Positions 5,752 to 6,178 of a stretch of 6,178 nucleotides of DNA are shown one piece after another. Numbering within the stretch: position 1 is the stretch's first letter; each line of letters begins with the position of its first letter. The stretch spans positions 1-6,178 of the forward strand of contig PLZT01000350.1 of NCBI GenBank assembly GCA_003152255.1, given 5' to 3'. Source of the stretch: Methylocystaceae bacterium (lineage in GTDB: Bacteria > Pseudomonadota > Alphaproteobacteria > Rhizobiales > Beijerinckiaceae). A program made the translations under genes and the position numbers. The notes beneath the pieces were generated by a model. That model had not been told where the DNA came from, made no database searches, and saw nothing but the letters and a program-made list of their open reading frames with translations.

Positions 5752-6107
5752 GAGTTGATGCCTTGTTCTTTCAGCACGGCGTCGACCGCGGCCCAAAAAT
5801 CATAGAGGAGAGCCGCCGCGTTGGTGTATTCGTAAGGGCGCACCGTTTTCAGACGGTGTTTGTGGTCCCACGCTTTTCGTTTCTGTCCCGGCCCCGAGCC
5901 CGCGACCGCATGGGCGTTGTCGAATCCGACCAAACGTTCGCCACCCGCGTCATGAAGGGTCAGGCTGTAGTCGAGGCCGTGCGGCTTGTCGGCCGAGGGC
6001 TCGATCCTGCGAACCTCGAACTTCACCCAAAAATGCGCCTTTTCGTTTACGACGAAGACCAGCCCGTCGAGATCGAGTAGGGCGTCGAGCGAAGCGTCTC
6101 GGTTCAT
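5748..6107 (-). CDS. tumE: TumE-family (DUF6516) toxin
   Basis: The 119-aa protein is the first gene of the - strand TA operon. It matches what I know of the TumE/DUF6516 family: an N-terminal beta-rich part (GLVFVVNEKAHFWVKFEVRRI, of which about residues 15-35 form strands), LDYSLTLHDAGGERLVGFDNAHAV at about 55-78 with the conserved GERLVG(F/Y)DN core, then DHKHRLKTVRPYEY with paired histidines, and a C-terminal helix LLYDFWAAVDAVLKE. Family members are described as toxins found with HVO_A0114-type antitoxins, often in Tn3-family elements or plasmids. The molecular target is not evident. The only usable start is the ATG at 6107, since no other Met occurs in the product. There is no Shine-Dalgarno sequence upstream. 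Confidence 0.8.
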   Translation of the reverse strand: MNRDASLDALLDLDGLVFVVNEKAHFWVKFEVRRIEPSADKPHGLDYSLTLHDAGGERLVGFDNAHAVAGSGPGQKRKAWDHKHRLKTVRPYEYTNAAALLYDFWAAVDAVLKEQGINS

Positions 6108-6115
6108 CGGTAATA

Positions 6116-6148
6116 ATTATCATACACTGATAACACATGCAATTTCCA
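6116..6148 (-). promoter_or_regulatory. Toxin-antitoxin operon promoter with overlapping operator
   Basis: On the - strand the sequence GATAAT (complement of 6116-6121) is a five-of-six -10 match, with TTGCAT (complement of 6137-6142) 15 bases upstream and TTGGAA (complement of 6143-6148) as an alternative but distant -35. A perfect inverted repeat TTATCA-N5-TGATAA (6117-6133) overlaps the -10, a good place for a self-repressing TA operator. Transcription would start around 6109, only a few bases from the ATG at 6107, so the mRNA would be almost leaderless. Confidence 0.5.
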
Positions 6149-6178
6149 ATATCGAAAGTTACCATAAAACGGTCGTTT

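Noticed and set aside
1..6178. CRISPR arrays, tRNA or rRNA genes, riboswitches
   Set aside because: I saw no regularly spaced repeats, no tRNA-like cloverleaf and no rRNA sequence on either strand by eye. The non-coding stretches are explained by plasmid control elements or show nothing recognisable.

Overview
The window is the replication and stability core of an alphaproteobacterial secondary replicon. RepA (ParA-type ATPase), RepB (ParB-type centromere-binding protein) and RepC (initiator) lie in that order on the + strand. A small antisense RNA gene sits between repB and repC. This is the repABC arrangement, known essentially only from Alphaproteobacteria and mainly from large low-copy plasmids and chromids. 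The protein sequences fit a member of the Hyphomicrobiales, but I cannot name a genus.

Bases 1-579 hold no convincing gene. They contain a 38-bp sequence that resembles a Tn3-family terminal inverted repeat (238-275), a 16-bp parS-type palindrome (391-406) and small inverted repeats near the repA start. repA (580-1794) and repB (1791-2798) overlap by ATGA and are probably translationally coupled. A second, identical 16-bp parS sequence lies inside repB at 1847-1862. The 199-bp repB-repC gap carries, on the - strand, a TTGACA promoter and an approximately 57-nt counter-transcribed RNA ending in a hairpin plus T-rich tract. On the + strand it carries a perfect 9-bp hairpin that can hide the repC ribosome-binding site. 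repC (2998-4302) contains an AT-rich interdomain linker region (about 3775-3955), which is where repABC plasmids place their origin.

The right part is all on the - strand and converges on repC. Read in the direction of transcription, it is a toxin gene of the TumE/DUF6516 family (5748-6107), a winged-helix antitoxin gene overlapping it by ATGA (5374-5751), a 136-bp spacer that may hold a res site, and a long-form serine resolvase of 303 aa (4326-5237). Resolvase plus toxin-antitoxin is a typical accessory set of Tn3-family transposons, but no transposase is visible. Here the set could serve as multimer resolution plus post-segregational killing for the plasmid.

The parts fit a self-contained maintenance unit: RepC initiates at its internal origin, the antisense RNA and RepA/RepB limit copy number, RepA/RepB partition through the parS sites, the resolvase may resolve dimers and the TA pair may punish loss. 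Base composition differs sharply between repAB (48-60% GC in 60-base samples I counted) and repC/resolvase (73-75%), which suggests a mosaic joined near the antisense-RNA locus. I see no clearly undescribed system. The most unusual points are the identical parS copies, one of them intragenic, the possible Tn3-type end beside a repABC core, and the nearly leaderless TA operon.
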